From assembly GCA_023375785.1 (NCBI GenBank), contig SZWC01000524.1:239782-299332 (forward strand): a DNA stretch of 59,551 nt, given 5' to 3'. Positions 12,359 to 27,832 of the stretch are shown here, piece after piece (position 1 is the first letter of the stretch; each line of letters begins with the position of its first letter). The notes under the pieces were generated by a model, which saw nothing but the letters and a program-made list of their open reading frames with translations, was not told where the DNA came from and did no database searches. The translations under genes were made by a program, and so were the position numbers. This stretch comes from Penium margaritaceum (taxonomy: Eukaryota > Streptophyta > Zygnematophyceae > Desmidiales > Peniaceae).

Positions 12359-15300
12359 GATGACCAGCCAAAGTATGGATATGTCGCTGACCATGACCCA
12401 ATAATGTCACCATGTGTGGTAAACTTTCACAACTCATAACAGGAGTCACAAATAGTCAGAGTGGAAGATAATGGTTTCTGAATACTAGTTATTGACTAGC
12501 AAGTACAAATACCTTCAATATGTAGTGGCACAGTGTGGCTACCATGCACAGTGACCAACGAATTTCACTTCATGTGGTCAATGTTGAAAACTCACAACAC
12601 GAGTCACAGATAGTCAGGGGGGAGTAACAATGGGTTGGGAAGACTATCTATCAACTAGAAATCACAAAGACCTTCAATACGTAGTGATATGGCGTGGTAA
12701 CCATGTACACTGACAAAACAAAGTAGGCATATGTCACTAACCATGACCAAAAGAATTTCACAGTGTGTGGTCAACGTTGAAAACTCATAACACACGTCAC
12801 AAATGGTCAGAGGGGGAAACAATGGGTTGGGAACACTAGTTATCAACTAGCAAGTACAAAGTCCTTCAACACGCAGTGGCACGGTGTGGCTAGCGTGCAA
12901 AGTGACCAACCAAAGGATGCATACGTCACTGACTATGACCAAAGAAGTGTACTATGTGTGGTCAACATTGACAACTCATAACACGAGTCACAAATGGCCA
13001 GAGGGAGAGACAATGGTTTGGGAACTCTATGTATCGACTAAAAAGGACAAATAACTTCAATACGTAGTGGCACGGTGTGGCTAATATGCACACCAAACAA
13101 CCAAACTAAGCATATGTCACTGACCATGACCAAAGAATTTCAGTATGGGTGGTCAACGTTCACCAACCATAACACGAGTCACAAACGGTCAGAGAGGGAA
13201 ACAATGGTCTGAGAATATCAGTTCTCAACTAGCAAGTACAACGACATTCAGTCAGTAGTAGCACGGTGTGGCTACCATGCACAATGACCGACCAAAGTGG
13301 GCATATGTACTGCCTTTGACCAAAGAAATCCGCTGTGTGTGGTCAACATTGACAACTCATAACACGAGTCACAAATGGTCAGAGGGGGGAACAATGGTTT
13401 GGGAACACCCAGGATCAACTAGCAAGCACAAGGACCTTAAATAAGTTGTGGCACGATGTGGAAACCATGCACGATGACCAACCAAAGTAGGCATATGTCA
13501 TTGACCATGACCAAATAATGTCACTAAGTGTGGTAAGCTTTGTCAACTCATAACACGAGTCACAACTGGTCAGAGTGGAAGACAATGGTTTGTGAATACT
13601 AGTTATCGAATAGCAAGTATAAATACATTCAATATGTAGTGGCACAGTGTGGCCACCATGCACAGTGACCAACCAAAGTATGCATATGTCACTGACCATG
13701 ACCAGCAAAATTCACTTCATGTGGTCTATGTTGACAACTCACAACACAAGTCACAGATAGTCTGAGGGGGTAACAATGATTTGGGTACACTGGCTGTCAA
13801 CTAGAAAGCACAAAGACCTTCAATACATAGTGACACGTCGTGGTAACCATGTACAGTGACAAACCAAAGTACGCACGTATCACTAACCATGACCAAACGA
13901 ATTGCACAGTGTGTGGTCAACGTTGAAAACTCATAACATGAGTCACAAATGGTCAGAGGGGAAAACAATGGGTTGGGAACACTAGTTATCAACTAGCAAG
14001 TACGAACACCTTCAACAAGTAGTGGCACGGTGTGGCTAGCGTGCATAGTGACCAACCAAAGGATGCATACGTCACTTACTATGACCAAAGAAGTCCACTA
14101 TGTGTGGTCAATACTGACAACTCATACCACGAGTCACAAATGGTCAGAGGGGGAGGCAACGGTTTGGTAACCCTATGCATGGACTAGAAAGGACAAAGAA
14201 CTTCAATACGTAGTGGCACGTTGTGGCTACTATGCACACCAAACAACCAAAATAGGCATATGTCACTGACCATGACCAAAGAATTTCAATATGGGTGGTC
14301 AACGTTCACCAACCATAACACGAGTCACAAACGGTCAGAGGGGGAAACAATGGTCCGCAAAATTCAGTTTTCAACTAGCAAGTACGACGAACTTCAATCA
14401 GTAGTAGCACGGTGTGGCTACCATGCACAATGATCAACCAAAGTAGGCATATGTACTTCCTTTAACCAAAGAAATCCGCTGTGTGTGGCCAATTTTGACA
14501 ACTCATAACACGAGACACAACTGGTCAGAGGGGGAAACAATGGTTTGGGAACACCAGGTAATAACTGGCAAGGACAATGACCTTCAATGAGTTGTGGCAC
14601 GATGTGGATACCATGCACGATCACCAGCCAAAGTATGCATATGTCACTGACCATGACCCAAGAATGTCACCATTTGTGGTAAACTTTGACAACCCATAAC
14701 ACGAGTAACAAATGGTCAGAGTGGAAGATAATGGCTTCTGAATACCAGTTATCGACAAGCAAGTACAAATACCTTCAATATGTAGTTGCACAGTGTGGCT
14801 ACAATACACAATGACCAACCAAAGTTTGCATATGTCACTAACGATGACCAAAGAAGTTTACTTCATGTGGTCAATGTTGACAACTCACAACACAAGTCAC
14901 AGATAGTGAGAGAGGGTAACAATGGTTTGGGAAGACTAGCTATCAACTAGAGAGCACAAAGACCTTCAATACATAGTGACACGGCATGGTAACCATGTAC
15001 AGTGACAAACCAAAGTATGCATACGTCACTAACCATGACCAAAAGAATTTCACAGTGTGTGGTCAACGTTGAAAACACATAACACGATTCACAAATGGTC
15101 AAAGGGGGAAACAATGGGTTCATAACAATAGTTATCAACTAGCAAGTACAAAGACCTTCAAGAAGTAGTGGTACGGTGTGGCTAGCGTGCACAGTAACCA
15201 ACCACAGAATGCATACGTCACTGACTATGACCGAAGAAGTACACTATGTGTGGTCAACATAGACAACTCATAACACGAGTCCCAAATGGTCAGAGGGAGA

Positions 15301-18128
15301 GACAATGGTTTGGGAACCCTATGTATCGACTAGAAAGGACAAAGAACTTCAATACGTAGTGGCACGGTGTGGCTACTATGCACACCAAACAACCAAACTA
15401 GGCACATGTCACTGACCATGACCAGAGAAATTTATTATGGGTGGTCAAGGTTCACCAACCATAACACGCGTCACAAACAGTCAGAGGGGGAAACAATGGT
15501 CTGAGAATATCAGTTCTCAACTAGCAAGTACGACGAAATTCAATCAGTAGTAGCACGGTGTGGCTACCATGCACAATGACCGACCAAAGTAGGCATATGT
15601 ACTACCTTTGACCAAAGACATCCGCTGTGTGTGGTCAACATTGACAACTCATAATACTAGTCACAAATAGTCAGAGGGGGAAACAATGGTTTGGGAACAC
15701 CCGGGATCAACTAGCGAGCACAAGGACCTTAAATATGTTGTGGCACGGTGTGGATACCATGCACGATGACTAACCAAAGTAGGCATATGTCACTGACCAT
15801 GACCAAATAATGTCACTAAGTGTGGTAAACTTTGACAACTCATAACACGAGTCACAAATGCCCAGAGTGGAAGACAATAGGTTGTGAATACTAGTTATCA
15901 AGTAGCAAGTACAAATACATTCAATATGTAGTGGCACAGTGTGGCTACCATGCACAGTGTCCAACCAAAGAATAAATGTGTCACTGACCATGACCAGCGA
16001 ATTTCACTTCATGTGGTCATCGTTGACAACTCACAACACAAGTCACAGATAGTATGAGGGGATAACAATGGTTTGTGAACACTAGCTATCAACTAGAACG
16101 CACAAAGACCGTCAATACGTAGTGACACGGAGTGGTAACCATGTACAGTGACAAACCAAAGTAGGCATATGTCACTAACCATGACCAAACAAATTTCACA
16201 GTTTGTGGTCAACGTTGAAAACTCATAACATGAGTCACAAATGGTCAGAGGGGGAAACATTGGGTTGGGAACACTAGTTATCAACTTGCAAGTACGAAGA
16301 CCTTCAACAAGTAGTGGCATGGTGTGGCTAGCGTGCACAGTGACCAACCAAAGGATGCATACGTCACTGTCTATGACCGAAGAAGTCCACTATGTGTTGT
16401 CAACACTGACAACTCACAACACGAGTCACAGATAGTCAGAGGGAGAGACAATGGCTTGGGAACCCTATGTATTGACTAGAAAGGACAAAGAACTTCAATG
16501 CGTAGTGGCAGGGTGTGGCTAATATGCACACCAAACAACCAAACTAGGCATATGTCACTGACCATGACCAAAGAATTTCAGTATGGGTGGTCAACGTTCA
16601 CCAACCATAACACGAGTCACAAAGGGTCAGAGAGGGAAACAAGGGTCTTAGAATATCAGTTTTCAACTAGCCAGTACAACGCCATTCAATCAGTAGTAGC
16701 ACGGTGTGGTTACCTTGCAGAATGACCGACCAAAATAGGCATATGTACTGCCTTTGACCAAAGAAATCCGGTGTGTGTGGCCAACGTTGACAACTCATAA
16801 CACAAGTCACACATGGTCAGGGGGGGAAACAATGGTTTGGGAACACCAGGTATCAACTAGCAAGCATAATGACCTTCAATGAGTTGTGGCACCGTGTGGA
16901 TACCATGCACGATGACCAGCCAAAGTATGCATATGTCACTAATCATGACCCAAGAATTTCACCATGTGTGGTAAACTTTGACAACTCATAACACGAGTCA
17001 CAAATGGTCAGGGTGGAAGATAATGGTTTCTGAATACTAGTTATCGACTAGAAATAACAAATACCTTCAATATGTAGCTGCACAGTGTGGCTACAATACA
17101 TAGTGACCAACCAAAGTATGCATATATCACTAACTATGACCAAAGAAGTTCACTTCATGTGGTCAATGTTGACAACTCACAATACAAGTAACAGATAGTG
17201 AGAGAGGGTAACAATGGTTTGGGAAGACAAGCTATCAACTAGAGAGCACAAATACCTTCAATACATAGTGACACGGCGTGGTAACCATGTACGGTGACAA
17301 ACCAAAATATGCATACGTCACAAACCATGACCAAAAGAATTTCACAGTGTGTGGTCAACGTTGAAAACTCATAACACGAGTCACAAATGGTCAGAGGGGG
17401 AAACAATGGGTTGGGAACACTAGTTAACATCTAGCAAGAACAAAGACCTTCTACAAGCAGTGGCACAGTGTGGCTAGCGTGCACAGTGACCAACCAACGG
17501 ATGCATACGTCACTGACTATGACCGAAGAAGTCCACTATGTGTGATCAACATTGACAACTCACAACAGGAGTCACAGATAGTTAGAGGAAGAGACAATGG
17601 CTTGGGAACCCTATGTATCAACTAGAAAGGACAAAGAACTTCAATACGTAGTGGCACGGTGTGGCTAATATGCACACCAAACAACCAAACTAGGCATATG
17701 TCACTGACCATGACCAAAGAATTTCAGTATGGGTGGTCAACGTTCACCAACCATAACACGAGTCACGAAGGGTCAGAGAGGAAAACAATGGTCTGAGAAT
17801 ATCAGTTCTCAGCTAGCAAGTACAACGACATTCAATCAGTAGTAGCACGGTGTGGCTACCATGCATAATGACCGACCAAAGTAGGCATATGCACTGCTTT
17901 TGACCAAAGAAATCTGTTGTGTGTAGTCAACATTGACAACTCATAATACGAGTCACAAATGGTCAGAGGGGGAAACAATGGTTTGGGAACACCCGGGATC
18001 AACTAACAAGCACAAGGACCTTCAATAAGTTGTGGCACGGTGTGGATACCATGCACGATGACAAACCAAAGTAGGCATATGTCTTTGACCATGACCAAAC
18101 AATGTCACTAAGTGTGGTAAACTTTGAC

Positions 18129-18319
18129 AGCTCATAACACGAGTCACAAATGGTCAGAGTGGAAGACAATGGTTTGTGAATACTAGTTATCAAGTAGCAA
18201 GTACAAATACATTCAAAATGTAGTGGCACCATGTGGCTACCATGCACAGTGTCCAACCAAAGTATGCATGTGTCACTGACCAAGACCAACAAATTTCACA
18301 GTGTGTGGTCAACGTTGAA
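18129..18319 (+). repeat. Hybrid E/F monomer; HOR one monomer short
   Basis: A version II type E monomer switches near CAACAAATTTCACAGTGTGT to the end of type F and leads straight into A. The fused monomer is exactly 191 bp, so one monomer was lost by in-register exchange and this HOR unit has five monomers. The next equivalent HOR point is about 195 bp early, as expected. Confidence 0.8.
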
Positions 18320-18399
18320 AACTCATAACATGAGTCACAAATGATCAGAGGGGGAAACATTGGGTTGGGAACACTAGTTATCAACTAGCAAGTACGAAC

Positions 18400-21300
18400 A
18401 CCTTCAACAAGTATTGGCACGGTGTGGCTAGCGTGCACAGTGACCAACCAAAGGATGCATACGTCACTGACTATGACCGAAGAAGTCCACTATGTGTGGT
18501 CAACACTGACAGCTCATACCACGAGTCACAAATGGTCAGAGGGGGAGACAATGGTTTGGGAACCCTATGCATGGACTAGAAAGGACAAAGAAATTCAATA
18601 CGTAGTGGCACGGTGTGGCTACTATGCACACCAAACAACCAAACCAGGAATATGTCACTGACGACGACCAAAGAATTTCAATATGGGTGGTCAACCTTCA
18701 CCAACCATAACACGAGTCACAAACGGTCAGAGGGGGAAACAATGGTCCACAAAGTTCAGTTTTCAACTAGCAAGTACGACGACCTTCAATCACTAGTAGC
18801 ACAGTGTGGCTACCATGCACAATGACCGACCAAAGTAGGCATATGTACTGCCTTTTACCAAAGATATCCGCTGTGTGTGGCCAATGTTGACAACTCATAA
18901 CACGAGTCACAAATGTTCAGAGGGGGAAACAATGGTTTGGGAACACCAGGTAACAACTAGCAAGCATAATGACCTTCAATGAGTTGTGGCATGGTGTGGA
19001 TACCATGTACGATGACCAGCCAAAGTATGCATATGTCACTGACCATGACCCAAGAATGTCACCATGTGTGGTAAACTTTGACAACTCATAACACGAGTCA
19101 CAAATGGTCATAGTGGAAGATAATGGTTTCTGAATACTACTTATCGACTAGCGAGTACAAATACCTTCAATGTGTAGTTGCACAGTGTGGCTACAATACA
19201 CAGTGACCAACCAAAGTATGCATATGTCACTAACGATGACCAAAGAAGTTCACTTCATGTGGTCAATGTTGACAACTCACAACACGAATCACAGATAGTG
19301 AGAGAGGGTAACAATGGTTTGGGAAGACTAGCTATCAACTAGAGAGCACAAAGACCTTCAATACATAGTGACACGGCGTGGTAACCATGTACAGTGACAA
19401 ACCAAAGTATGCATACGTCACTAACCATAAGCAAAGGAATTTCACAGTGTGTGGTCAAAGTTGAAAACACATAACACGAGTCACAAATGGTCAAAGGGGG
19501 AAACAATGGGTTCAAAACACTAGTTATCAACTAGCAAGTATGAAGACCTTCAACAAGTAGTGGCACGGTGTGGCTAGCGTGCACAGTGACCAACCAAAGA
19601 ATGCATACGTCACTTACTATGACCGAAGAAGTCCACTATGTGTGGTCAGCATGGACAACTCATAACACGAGTCACAAATGGTCAGAGGGAGAGACAATGG
19701 TTTGGGAACCCTATGTATCGACTAGAAAGGAAAAATAACTTCAATACGTAGTGGCACAGTGTGGGTACTATGCACACCAAACAACCAAACTATGCACATG
19801 TCACTGACCATGACCAAAGAATTTCAATATGGGTGGTCAACATTCACCAACCATAACACGAGTCACAAACAGTCAGAGGGGGAAACAATGGTCTGGGAAT
19901 ATCAGTTCTCAACTAGAAAGTACGACGACCTTCAATCAGTCGTAGCACGGTGCGGCTACCATGCACAATGACCGAGCAAAGTAGGCATTTGTACTGCCTT
20001 TGACCAGAGACATCCGCCGTGTGTGGCCAACGTTGACAACTCATAACATGAGTCACAAATGGTCAGAGGGGTAAACAATGGTTTGGGAACACCAGGAATC
20101 AACTAGCAAGCATAAGGACCTTCAATAAGTTGTGGCACGGTGTGGATACCATGCACGATGACCAACCAAAGTATGCCTATATCACTGACCATGACCAAAT
20201 AATGTCACTAAGTGTTGTAAGCTTTGACAACTCATAACACGAGTCACAACTGGTCAGAGTGGAAGACAATGGTTTGTGAATACTAGTTATCGAGTAGCAA
20301 GTACAAATACATTCAATATGTAGTGGCACAGTGTGGCTACAATGCACAGTGACCAACCAAAGTATGCATATGTTACTGACCATGACCAACAAATTTCACG
20401 TCATGTGGTCAATGTTGACAACTCATAACACGAGTCACAGATAGTCTGAGGGGGTAACAATGGTTTGGGAACACTGGCTGTCAACTATAAATCACAAAGA
20501 CCTTCAATACGTAGTGACATGGCGTGGTAACCACGTACAGTGACAAACCAAAGTACGCATGTGTCACTAACCATGACCAAACAAATTTCACAGTGTGTGG
20601 TCAACGTTGAAAACTCATAACATGAGTAACAAATGGTCAGAGGGGGAAAGAATGGGTTGGGAAAACTACTTATCAACTAGTAAGTACGAAGACCTTCAAC
20701 AAGTAGTGGCACGGTGTGGCTAGCGTGCACAGTGACCAACCAAAAGATGCATACGTCACTGACTATGACCGAAGAAGTCCACTGTGTGTGGTCAACACTG
20801 ACAACTCATAACATGAGTCACAAACGGTCAGAGGGGGAGACAATGGTTTGGGAACCCTATGCATGGACTAGAAAGGACAAAGAACTTCAATACGTAGTGG
20901 CGTGGTGTGGCTACTATGCACACCAAACAACCAAACAAGGCATATGTCACTGACCATGACCAACGAATTTCAATATGGGTGGTCAACGTTCACCAACCAT
21001 AACATGAGTCACAAACGGTCAGAGGGGGAAACAATGGTCCGCAAAATTCAGTTCTCAACTAATAAGTACGACGACCTTCAATCAGTAGTAGCATGGTGTG
21101 GCTACCATGCACAATGACCGACCAAAGTAGGCATATGTACTGCCTTTGACCAAAGATATCCGCGGTGTGTGGCCAATGTTGACAATGTTCAGAGGGGGAA
21201 ACAATGGTTTGGGAACACCAGGTAACAACTAGCAAGCACAATGACCTTCAATGAGTTGTGGTACGGTGTGGATACCTTGCACGATGACCAGCCAAAGTAT

Positions 21301-24300
21301 GCATACATCACTGACCATTACCCAAGAAAGTCACCATGTGTGGTAAACTTTGATGACTCACAACACGAGTCACAAATGGTCAGAGTGGAAGATAATGGTT
21401 TCTGAATACTAGTTATTGACTAGAAAGTACAAAAACCTTCAATATGTAGTTGCACAGTGTGGCTACAATACACAGTGACCAACGAAAGTATGCATATGTC
21501 ACTAACGATGACCAAAGAAGTTCACTTCATGTGGTCAATGTTGACAACTCACAACACGAGTCACAGATTGTGAGAGAGGGTAACAATGGTTTCGAAAGAC
21601 TAGCTATCAGCTAGAGAGCACAAAGACCTTCAATTCATAGTGACACGGCGTGGTAACCATATACAGTGCCAACCCAAAGTATGCACACATCACTAACCAT
21701 GACCAAAAGAATTTCACAGTGTGTGGTCAACGTTGAAAACTCATAACACGAGTCACAAATGGTCAAAGGGGGAAACAATGGATTGAGAACACTAGTTATC
21801 AACTAGCAAGTACAAAGACCTTCAACAAGTAGTGGCACGGTGTGGCTAGCGTGCACAGTGACCAACCAAAGAATGCATACGTCACTGATTATGACCGAAG
21901 AAGTCCACTATGTGTGGTCAACATAGACAATTCATAACACGAGTGACAAATGGTCAGAGGGAGAGACAATGGTTGGGGAACCCTATGTATCGACTAGAAA
22001 GGACAAAGAACTTCAATACGTAGTGGCACGGTGTGGCTACTATGCACACCAAACAACCAAACTAGGCACATGTCACTGACCATGACCAGAGAATTTGAAT
22101 ATGGGTGGTCAACATTCACCAACCATAACACGCGTCACAAACAGCCAGAGGGGGAAACAATGGTCCGGGAATATCAGTTTTCAACTAGCAAGTACGACGA
22201 CCTTCAATCAGTAGTAGCACGGTGTGGCTACCATGCACAATGACTGACCAAAGTAGGCATTTGTTCTGCCTTTGACCAAAGATATCCGTTGTGTGTGGCC
22301 AACGTTGGCAACTCATAACACGAGTCACAAATGGTCAGAGGGGGAAACAATGGTTTGGGAACACCAGGCATCAACTAGCGAGCACAAGGACCTTCAATAA
22401 GTTGTGGCACAGTGTGGATACCATGCACGATGACCAACCAAAGTAGGCGTACGTCATTGACCATGACCAAATAATGTCACTAAGTGTGGTAAACTTTGAC
22501 AACTCATAACACGAGTCACAAATGGTCAGAGTGGAAGATAATGGTTTCCGAATACTAGTTATGGAGTAGCAAATACAAATACATTCAATATGTAGTGGCA
22601 CAGTGTGGCTACCATGCACAGTGACCAACGAAAGTATGCATATATCACTGACCATGACCAACAAAATTCACTTCATGTGGTCAACGTTGACAACTCACAA
22701 CACGAGTACAGATAGTCTGAGGGGGTAACAATGGTTTGGGAAACACTGGCTGTCAACTAGAAATCACAAAGACCTTCAATATGTAGTGACACGGCGTGGT
22801 AACCATGTATAGTGACAAACCAAAGTACACATGTGTCACTAACCATGACCAAACGAATTTCACAGTGTGTGGTCAACGTTGAAAACTCATAACATGAGTC
22901 ACAAATGGTTAGAGGAGGAAACAATGGGTTCGAAACACTACTTATCAACTAGCAAGTACGAAGACCTTCAACAAGTATTGGCACGGTGTGGCTAGCGTGC
23001 ACAGTGACCAACCAAAGGATGCATACGTCACTGACTATGAGCGAAGAAGTCCACTATGTGTGGTCAACACTGACAGCTCATACCACGAGTCACAAATGGT
23101 CAGAGGGGGAGACAATGGTTTGGGAACCCTATGCATGGACTAGAAAGGACAAAGAAATTCAATACGTAGTGGCACGGTGTGGCTACTATGCACACCAAAC
23201 AACCAAACCAGGCATATGTCACTGACCACGACCAAAGAATTTCAATATGGGTGGTCAACGTTCACCAACCATAACACGAGTCACAAAAGGTCACAGGGGG
23301 AAACAATGGTCCGCAAAATTCAGTTTTCAACTAGCAAGTGCGACGACCTTCAATCAGTAGTAGCACAGTGTGGCTACCATGCACAATGACCGACCAAAGT
23401 AGGCATATGTACTGCCTTTGACCAAAGAAGTCCGCTGTGTGTGGCCAATGTTGACAACTCATAACACAAGTCACAAATGTTCAGAGGGGGAAACAATGGT
23501 TTGGGAACACCAGGTAACAACTAGCAAGCACAATGACCTTCAATGAGTTGTGGCATGGTGTGGATACCATGTACGATGACCAGCCAAAGTATGCATATGT
23601 CACTGACCATGACCCAAGAATGTCACCATGTGTGGTAAACTTTGACAACTCATAACACGAGTCACAAATGGTCAGAGTGGAAGATAATGGTTTCTGAATA
23701 CTACTTACCGACTAGCAAGTACAAATACCTTCAATGTGTAGTTGCACAGTGTGGCTACAATACACAGTGACCAACCAAAGTATGCATGTCACTAACGATG
23801 ACCAAAGAAGTTCACTTCATGTGGTCAATGTTGACAACTCACAACACGAGTCAGAGATAGTGAGAGAGGGTAACAATGGTTTGGGAAGACTAGCTATCAA
23901 CTAGAGAGCACAAAGACCTTCAATACATAGTGACACGGCGTGGTAACCATGTACAATGACAAACCAAAGTATGCATACGTCACTAACCATGAGCAAAGGA
24001 ATTTCACAGTGTGTGGTCAAAGTTGAAAACACATAACACGAGTCACAAATGGTCAAAGGGGGAAACAATGGGTTCAAAACACTAGTTATCAACTAGCAAG
24101 TACAAAGACCTTCAACAAGTAGTGGCACGGTGTGGCTAGCGTGCAGAGTGACCAACCAAAGAATGCATACGTCACTTACTATGACCGAAGAAGTCCACTA
24201 AGTGTGGTCAGCATGGACAACTCATAACACGAGTCACAAATGGTCAGAGGGAGAGACAATGGTTTGGGAACCCTATGTATCAACTAGAAAGGACAAATAA

Positions 24301-27170
24301 CATCAATACGTAGTGGCACGGTGTGGCTACTATGCACACCAATCAACCAAACTAGGCACATGTCACTGACCATGACCAGAGAATTTCAATATGGGTGGTC
24401 AACATTCACCAACCATAACACGAGTCACAAACAGTCAGAGGGGGAAACAATGGTCCGGGAATATCAGTTCTCAACTAGAAAGTACGACGACCTTCAATCA
24501 GTCATAGCACGGTATGGCTACCATGCACAATGACCGAGCAAAGTAGGCATTTGTACTGCCTTTGACCAGAGACATCCGCCGTGTGTGGCCAACGTTGACA
24601 ACTCATAGCACGAGTCACAAATGGTCAGAGGGGTAAACAATGGTTTGGGAACACCAGGAATAAACTAGCAAGCATAAGGACCTTCAATAAGTTGTGGCAC
24701 GGTGTGGATATCATGCACAATGACCAACCAAAGTAGGCGTATATCACTGACCATGACCAAATAATGTCACTAAGTGTGGTAAGCTTTGACAACTCATAAC
24801 ACGAGTCACAACTGGTCAGAGTGGAAGACAATGGTTTGTGAATACTAGTTATCGAATAGCAAGTACAAATACATTCAATATGTAGTGGCACAATGTGGCT
24901 ACCATGCACAGTGACCAACCAAAGTATGCATATGTCACTGACCATGACCAACAAATTTCACGTCATGTGGTCAATGTTGACAACTCACAACACGAGTCAC
25001 AGATAGTCTGAGGGGGTAGCAATGGATTGGGAACACTGGCTGTCAACTAGAAAGCACAAAGACTTTCATTACGTAGTGACACGACGTGGTAGCCATGTAC
25101 AGTGACAAACCAAAGTACGCATGTGTCACTAACCATGACCAAACGAATTTCATAGTGTGTGGTCAACGTTGAAAACTCATAACATGAGTCACAAATGGTC
25201 AGAGGGGGAAACAATGGGTTGGGAACACTACTTATCAAATAGCAGGTACGAAGACCTTCACCAAGCAGTGGCACGGTGAGGCTAGCGTGCACAGTGACCA
25301 ACTAAAAGATGCATACGTCACTGACTATGACCGATGAAGTCTACTATGTGTGGTCAACACTGACAACTCATAACACGAGTCACAAATGGTCAGAGGGGGA
25401 GACAATGGTTTGGGAACCGTATGCATGGACTAGAAAGGACAAAGAACTTCAATACGTAGTGGCGCGGTGTGGCTACTATGCACACCAAACAACCAAACTA
25501 GGCATATGTCCCTGACCATGACCAAAGAATTTCAATATGGGTGGTCAACGTTCACCAACCATAACACGAGTCACAAACGGTCAGAGGGGGAAACAATGGT
25601 CCGCCAAATTCAGTTCTCAACTAATAAGTACGACGACCTTCAATCAGTAGTAGCATGGTGTGGCTACCATGCACAATGACCGACCAAAGTAGGCATATGT
25701 ACTGCCTTTGACCAAAGATATCCGCTGTGTGTGGCCAATGTTGACAATGTTCAGAGGGGGAAACAATGGTTTGGGAACACCAGGTAACAACTAGCAAGCA
25801 CAATGACCTTCAATGAGTTGTGGTACGGTGTGGATACCTTGCACGATGACCAGCCAAAGTACGCATACATCACTGACCATGACCCAAAAAAGTCACCATG
25901 TGTGGTAAACTTTGATGACTCACAACACGAGTCACAAATGGTCAGAGTGGAAGATAATGGTTTTTGCATACTAGTTATTGACTAGCAAGTACAAATACCT
26001 TCAATATGTAGTTACACAGTGTGGCTACAATACACAGTGACCAACGCAAGTATGCATATGTCACTAACGATGACCAAAGAAGTTCACTTCATGTGGTCAA
26101 TGTTGACAACTCACAACACGAGTCACAGACTGTGAGAGTGGGTAACAATGGTTTGGGAAGACTAGCTATCAACTAGAGAGCACAAAGACCTTCAATGCAT
26201 AGTGACATCGCGTGGTAACCATGTACAGTGCCAACCCAAAGTATGCACACATCACTAACCATGAACAAAAGAATTTCACAGAGTGTGGTCAACGTTGAAA
26301 ACTCATAACACGAGTCACAAATGGTCAAAGGGGGAAACAATGGATTGAGAACACTAGTTATCAACTAGCAAGTACAAAGACCTTCAACAAGTAGTGGCAC
26401 GGTGTGGCTAGCGTGCGCAGTGACCAACCAAAGAATGCATACGTCACTGACTATGACCGAAGAAGTCCACTATGTGTGGTCAACATAGACAATTCATAAC
26501 ACGAGTCACGAATGGTCAGAGGGAGAGACAATGGTTTGGGAACCCTATGTATCGACTAGAAAGGACAAAGAACATCAATACGTAGTGGCACGGTGTGGCT
26601 ACTATGCACACCAAACAACCAAACTAGGCACATGTCACTGAACATGACCAGAGAATTTCAATATGGGCGGTCAACATTCACCAACCATAACACGCGTCAC
26701 AAACAGCGAGAGGGGGAAACAATGGTCCGGGAATGTCAGTTCTCAACTAGCAAGTACGACGACCTTCAATCAGTAGTAGCACGGTGCGGCTACCATGCAC
26801 AATGACTGACCAAAGTAGGCATTTGTTCTGCCTTTGACCAAAGATATCCGTTGTGTGTGGCCAACGTTGGCAACTCATAACACGAGTCACAAATGGTCAG
26901 AGGGGGAAACAATGGTTTGGGAACACCAGGCATCAACTAGCAAGCACAAGGACCTTCAATAAGTTGTGGCACGGTGTGGATACCATGCACGATGACCAAC
27001 CAAAGTAGGCGTACGTCATTGACCATGACCAAATAATGTCACTAAGTGTAGTAAACTTTGACAACTCATAACACGAGTCACAAATGGTCAGAGTGGAAGA
27101 CAATGGTTTGTGAATACTAGTTATGGAGTAGCAAATACAAATACATTCAATATGTAGTGGCACAGTGTGC
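18400..27170 (+). repeat. Tandem segmental duplication of two 12-mers, offset about 4,562 bp
   Basis: Sequence from about 18400 to 22610 reappears from about 22965 to 27170 with rare variants in the same places. Both copies have AACACTGACAGCTCATACCAC (near 18500 and 23065), CATAACACATAACACG-like A headers preceded by CAAAGTTGAAAACAC (19460 and 24020), and the same 19-20 bp header deletion giving TTGACAATGTTCAGAG (21180 and 25742). The offset is 4,562-4,564 bp, four HORs less that deletion. Similarity drops to the family background after about 27170. Confidence 0.85.
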
Positions 27171-27832
27171 CTTTAATGCACAGTGACCAACCAAAGTATG
27201 CATGTATCACTGACCATGACCAAATAATTTCACTTCATGTGGCCAATGTTGACAACTCAAAACACGAGTCACAGATAGTCAGGGGGGGATAACAATGGTT
27301 TGGGAAGACTAGCTATCAACTAGAAAGCACAAAGACCTTCAATATGTAGTGACACGTCGTGGTAACCATGTACAGTAACAAACCAAAGTAGGCATATGTC
27401 ACTAACCATGACCAAAAGAATTTCACAGTGTGGGGTCAACGTTGAAAACTCGTAACACGCATCACAAATGGTCAGAGGGGGAAACAATGGCTTGGAAACA
27501 CTAGTTACCAACTAGCAAGTACAAAGTCATTCAACTAGAAGTGGCATGGTGTGGCTAGCGTGCACAGTGACCAACCAAAGGATGCATACGTCACTGACTA
27601 TGACCGAAGAAGTGTACTATGTGTGGTCAACATTGACAACTCATAACACGAGTCACAAATGGTCTAAGGGAGAGACAATGGTTTGTGAACCCTATGTATC
27701 GACTAGAAAGGACAAAGAACTTCAATACGCAGTGGCACAGTGTGGCTAATATGCACACCAAACAACCAAACTAGGGTTATGTCACTGACTATGACCAAAG
27801 AATTTCAGTATGGGTGGTCAACGTTCACCAAC

